From Comamonadaceae bacterium CG_4_9_14_3_um_filter_60_33 (GTDB lineage: Bacteria > Pseudomonadota > Gammaproteobacteria > Burkholderiales > Burkholderiaceae_C): a stretch of DNA of 64,000 bases. The notes beneath the pieces were generated by a model. It was not told the origin of the DNA. It did not search any database and worked only from the letters and a program-made list of their open reading frames with translations. Every line of letters begins with the position of its first letter. Within the stretch, counting starts at the first letter, position 1. Positions 63,927 through 64,000 of the stretch are shown one piece after another. The stretch covers positions 1-64,000 of the forward strand of contig PFUD01000023.1 in NCBI GenBank assembly GCA_002789915.1. Direction: 5' to 3'. A program made the translations under genes and the position numbers.

Positions 63927-64000
63927 AGATGGCTGACTGTTCCCATGATGCGGCTTAAAGCGCTGGCAGACCGCTGATGTAGCCCACGGACGAACTCTTT

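Noticed and set aside
63958-64000. Minus-strand frame entering from the right edge and ending in SVGYISGLPAL
   Set aside because: Only 14 codons are visible, too few to support a gene call; mentioned with the Pho box at 63909-63926.

Overview
The window comes from a betaproteobacterium, most likely Burkholderiales near Comamonadaceae (a Rhodoferax/Polaromonas-like freshwater organism). This is inferred from gene order and protein style: ndk-rlmN-pilW-rodZ-ispG-hisS-yfgM-bamB-der-hfq-hflXKC-yjeT-hisZ, sucA-odhB-lpd-zapE, and a Burkholderia-type 2-aminoethylphosphonate (AEP) locus. The sequence is moderately GC-rich throughout, with no insertion sequences, prophage, CRISPR, tRNA or rRNA genes seen.

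Region 1 (1-14 kb, all minus strand) is a long housekeeping operon with many 4-bp or short overlaps: nucleotide metabolism (ndk), RNA modification (rlmN), type IV pilus lipoprotein (pilW), cell shape (rodZ), isoprenoids (ispG), histidyl-tRNA synthetase, outer-membrane assembly (bamB, yfgM), ribosome GTPase (der), RNA chaperone (hfq), the HflX GTPase and the HflKC membrane complex, then hisZ running off the window. Region 2 (14-31 kb) holds rluB/scpB, rluD, bamD with a PP2C phosphatase, zapE, the 2-oxoglutarate dehydrogenase operon (sucA-odhB-lpd), prpE, a flavoprotein, trxA, rho and rpmE2.

Region 3 (31-44 kb) is the phosphate-control core. It contains phoR, phoB, phoU, pstB, pstA, pstC, a previously unnamed two-repeat lipoprotein, and pstS on the minus strand. 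Divergent from pstS is a 93-aa unknown, a class I polyphosphate kinase 2 and a Lys/Ala/Pro-rich protein with a ribbon-helix-helix-like C-terminus.

Region 4 (44-64 kb) reads as a phosphorus-scarcity island. One arm (minus) imports and degrades AEP: phnS-phnT-phnU-phnW-phnX plus a coupled Nudix gene. The opposite arm (plus) encodes the regulator phnR, a PbfA-type lyase, a small secreted unknown, then a PlcP-like metallophosphoesterase, diacylglycerol kinase and a GT4 glycosyltransferase. That trio suggests replacement of phospholipids by glycolipids. It is followed by glgC, a paralogue of the Lys/Ala/Pro-rich protein, a Tat-exported PhoD phosphatase and a lipoprotein 5'-nucleotidase.

Pho-box-like direct repeats (two 7-mers separated by 4 bp) can be read upstream of pstS, the 93-aa/ppk2 unit, phnS, glgC, phoD, the 5'-nucleotidase and at the right window edge. 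The strongest are at 42580-42597, 58713-58730, 52230-52247 and 63909-63926. Together they link phosphate sensing, phosphonate scavenging, phosphatases, storage polymers (polyphosphate, glycogen) and probably membrane lipid remodelling. All functional links beyond the recognised families are inference from sequence and context.
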